Notes under the pieces: model-generated
Told to the model about the DNA's origin: nothing
Database searches by the model: none
What the model saw: the letters and a program-made list of their open reading frames with translations, nothing else
Origin: Dunaliella salina
Lineage: Eukaryota; Chlorophyta; Chlorophyceae; Chlamydomonadales; Dunaliellaceae
DNA length: 13,377 bases
Assembly: GCA_002284615.2 (NCBI GenBank)
Contig: MU069848.1
Span: 87,269 to 100,645, forward strand
Reading direction: 5' to 3'
Translations under genes and position numbers: made by a program
Shown: one piece after another, positions 1-13,377 of the stretch
How positions within the stretch are numbered: position 1 is the stretch's first letter
How the letters are laid out: every line of letters begins with the position of its first letter

Positions 1-604
1 TCTGGAGGGTCCAGCCCAAAATGTACACGTTCCTTCCAGGAACTGATCTTTTCCTTCCTCCTGCACACTTTTCTCACCACCATCACACACTCACCAGGAT
101 CCCCACAAATCCTCACTGCCCATCCTAACTGTCCAACTGATTGTATCAAAATGAAGATCTTGCTACCACTGAGAGCATCCCACACAGGTACAATGACAAG
201 CACTGGGCAGTTACCAAGAAAATTTAGGCTTCTGGCATCTTCAAGAAAGGACAAGACGAACTCAAAGCAAGAATAAGAAAGCCTGCATAATTGACGTTCC
301 CAGGGCTCGGATATGTGACGTACAAGGTGGCCGTGTCTTAACAAAAAGACGAACTCAGCATTTTACAAGTGGACACGAGACAGTACACAATGCACCGCTC
401 TTCCAGGGCGAATGTGATCCACCGCCACTCACACATGCTACACAAGCCAGTCACTGCTCATGAATTGAATCAAACACACATGGGTTTTGGATGATATAGA
501 GTAAAACATGGACAGACACACACAAAATTCTTTGCCAGAGCATGTTGGCCACGTCCAAATGCCAACGCGCCAAGACTGGTCATGTGAGTGCAAGCACACC
601 ACCC
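1..604. other. 3' flanking region, nothing recognised
   Basis: This lies beyond the inferred 3' end of the Nudix gene. I found no frame of useful length, no clear splice pair with coding character and no repeat shared with the rest of the window. Confidence 0.4.
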
Positions 605-617
605 CGCAATGCAGTGC

Positions 618-622
618 TTACA
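618..622 (-). promoter_or_regulatory. Putative TGTAA polyadenylation signal
   Basis: TGTAA on the minus strand lies about 92 nt after the TGA of exon 11. Green-algal transcripts commonly use UGUAA 10-20 nt before cleavage, so the 3' end would fall near 600-608. It is a five-base motif, so the support is its position only. Confidence 0.45.
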
Positions 623-713
623 TCTTCCTGACTTCTAAGTTTTTAGATTTAAAAAACGCAATGCGTTAGAACTCAAAAACACATTGAGAGGGACGACTCC
701 CTCACCATTTCAT

Positions 714-13183
<12,470 letters not shown>

Positions 13184-13377
13184 TCTGCAACTTATCCCTT
13201 TGAGCAGCAAGCAACAAGAGGGAATGTGTGTCAGCGCTTGCCCAGTGGTGAGGAGCATTGCAAAGCAGAATGTGTGCATTGAGCGATGTACATTGGAATG
13301 CTATCCTAGTAGGATACCAAGATAGCAGGTAGGTACCACGCGACGCATAAGTGACGCGTGAATCCAGGGGAGGGGGG
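13184..13377. other. Region upstream of exon 1
   Basis: The exon 1 frame stays open to an ATG at 13279. Small palindromes are present (tatcctagtaggata, 13302-13316; an acgcg...cgcgt pair near 13338-13360). No promoter motif can be identified with confidence. Confidence 0.3.

Overview
The window looks like nuclear DNA of a green alga (Chlorophyta). A halophilic Dunaliella-type genome fits best, but the species is inferred. The signs are mixed base composition, no long bacterial-style ORFs, many short exons with CAG acceptors, CAG/CTG triplet tracts, a long GT microsatellite, and a TGTAA motif of the green-algal polyadenylation type downstream of the inferred stop codon. I see no operons, ribosome-binding sites, rRNA or intact tRNA.

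The main content is one intron-rich gene on the minus strand that fills almost the whole window (about 13183 down to 714). Joining short exons by splice sites and codon phase gives a Nudix hydrolase. Eleven exons make 1599 nt, or 532 codons plus stop: 13126-13183, 12910-12951, 12654-12713, 12312-12372, 11700-11773, 10128-10180, 7320-7434, 4596-4860, 2249-2360, 1391-1642 and 714-1220. All codon phases agree. Exons 1-5 rebuild the N-terminal strands and the Nudix box, with an SGVLPF strand, a VLLGSE strand, WSDFGGKRE, and REFAEETLG split by an intron. Exons 6-8 add a YHMY strand, a poly-Q loop and FVWVALEELL. Exon 9 gives the C-terminal LHPCFANSLR helix. Exons 10-11 add a long low-complexity tail, which is the least certain part. 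The true 5' end may lie beyond the window.

The 5' introns are short (174-538 bp). The four middle introns are long (1.5-2.7 kb) and hold most of the repeats. Three short elements look like one hAT-type MITE family (5116-5523, 10291-10386, 11380-11482); one has a perfect 8-bp target-site duplication. A diverged ~0.65-0.9 kb repeat occurs twice (3605-4250, 8304-9220). There are also a degenerate tRNA-like SINE head (about 4915-4970), a GT/GC microsatellite with an unresolved base at 9380, three CAG/CTG tracts, and several tandem or inverted duplications. An orphan coding-like fragment (3111-3233) with a partial inverted copy of its own end lies in intron 8.

Positions 1-604 lie beyond the inferred 3' end and show nothing recognisable. 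Positions 13184-13377 lie upstream of the first confident exon and show only small palindromes. The exon model was built by eye; it needs transcript data, and the exon 6 donor, the exon 9 acceptor and exons 10-11 need it most.
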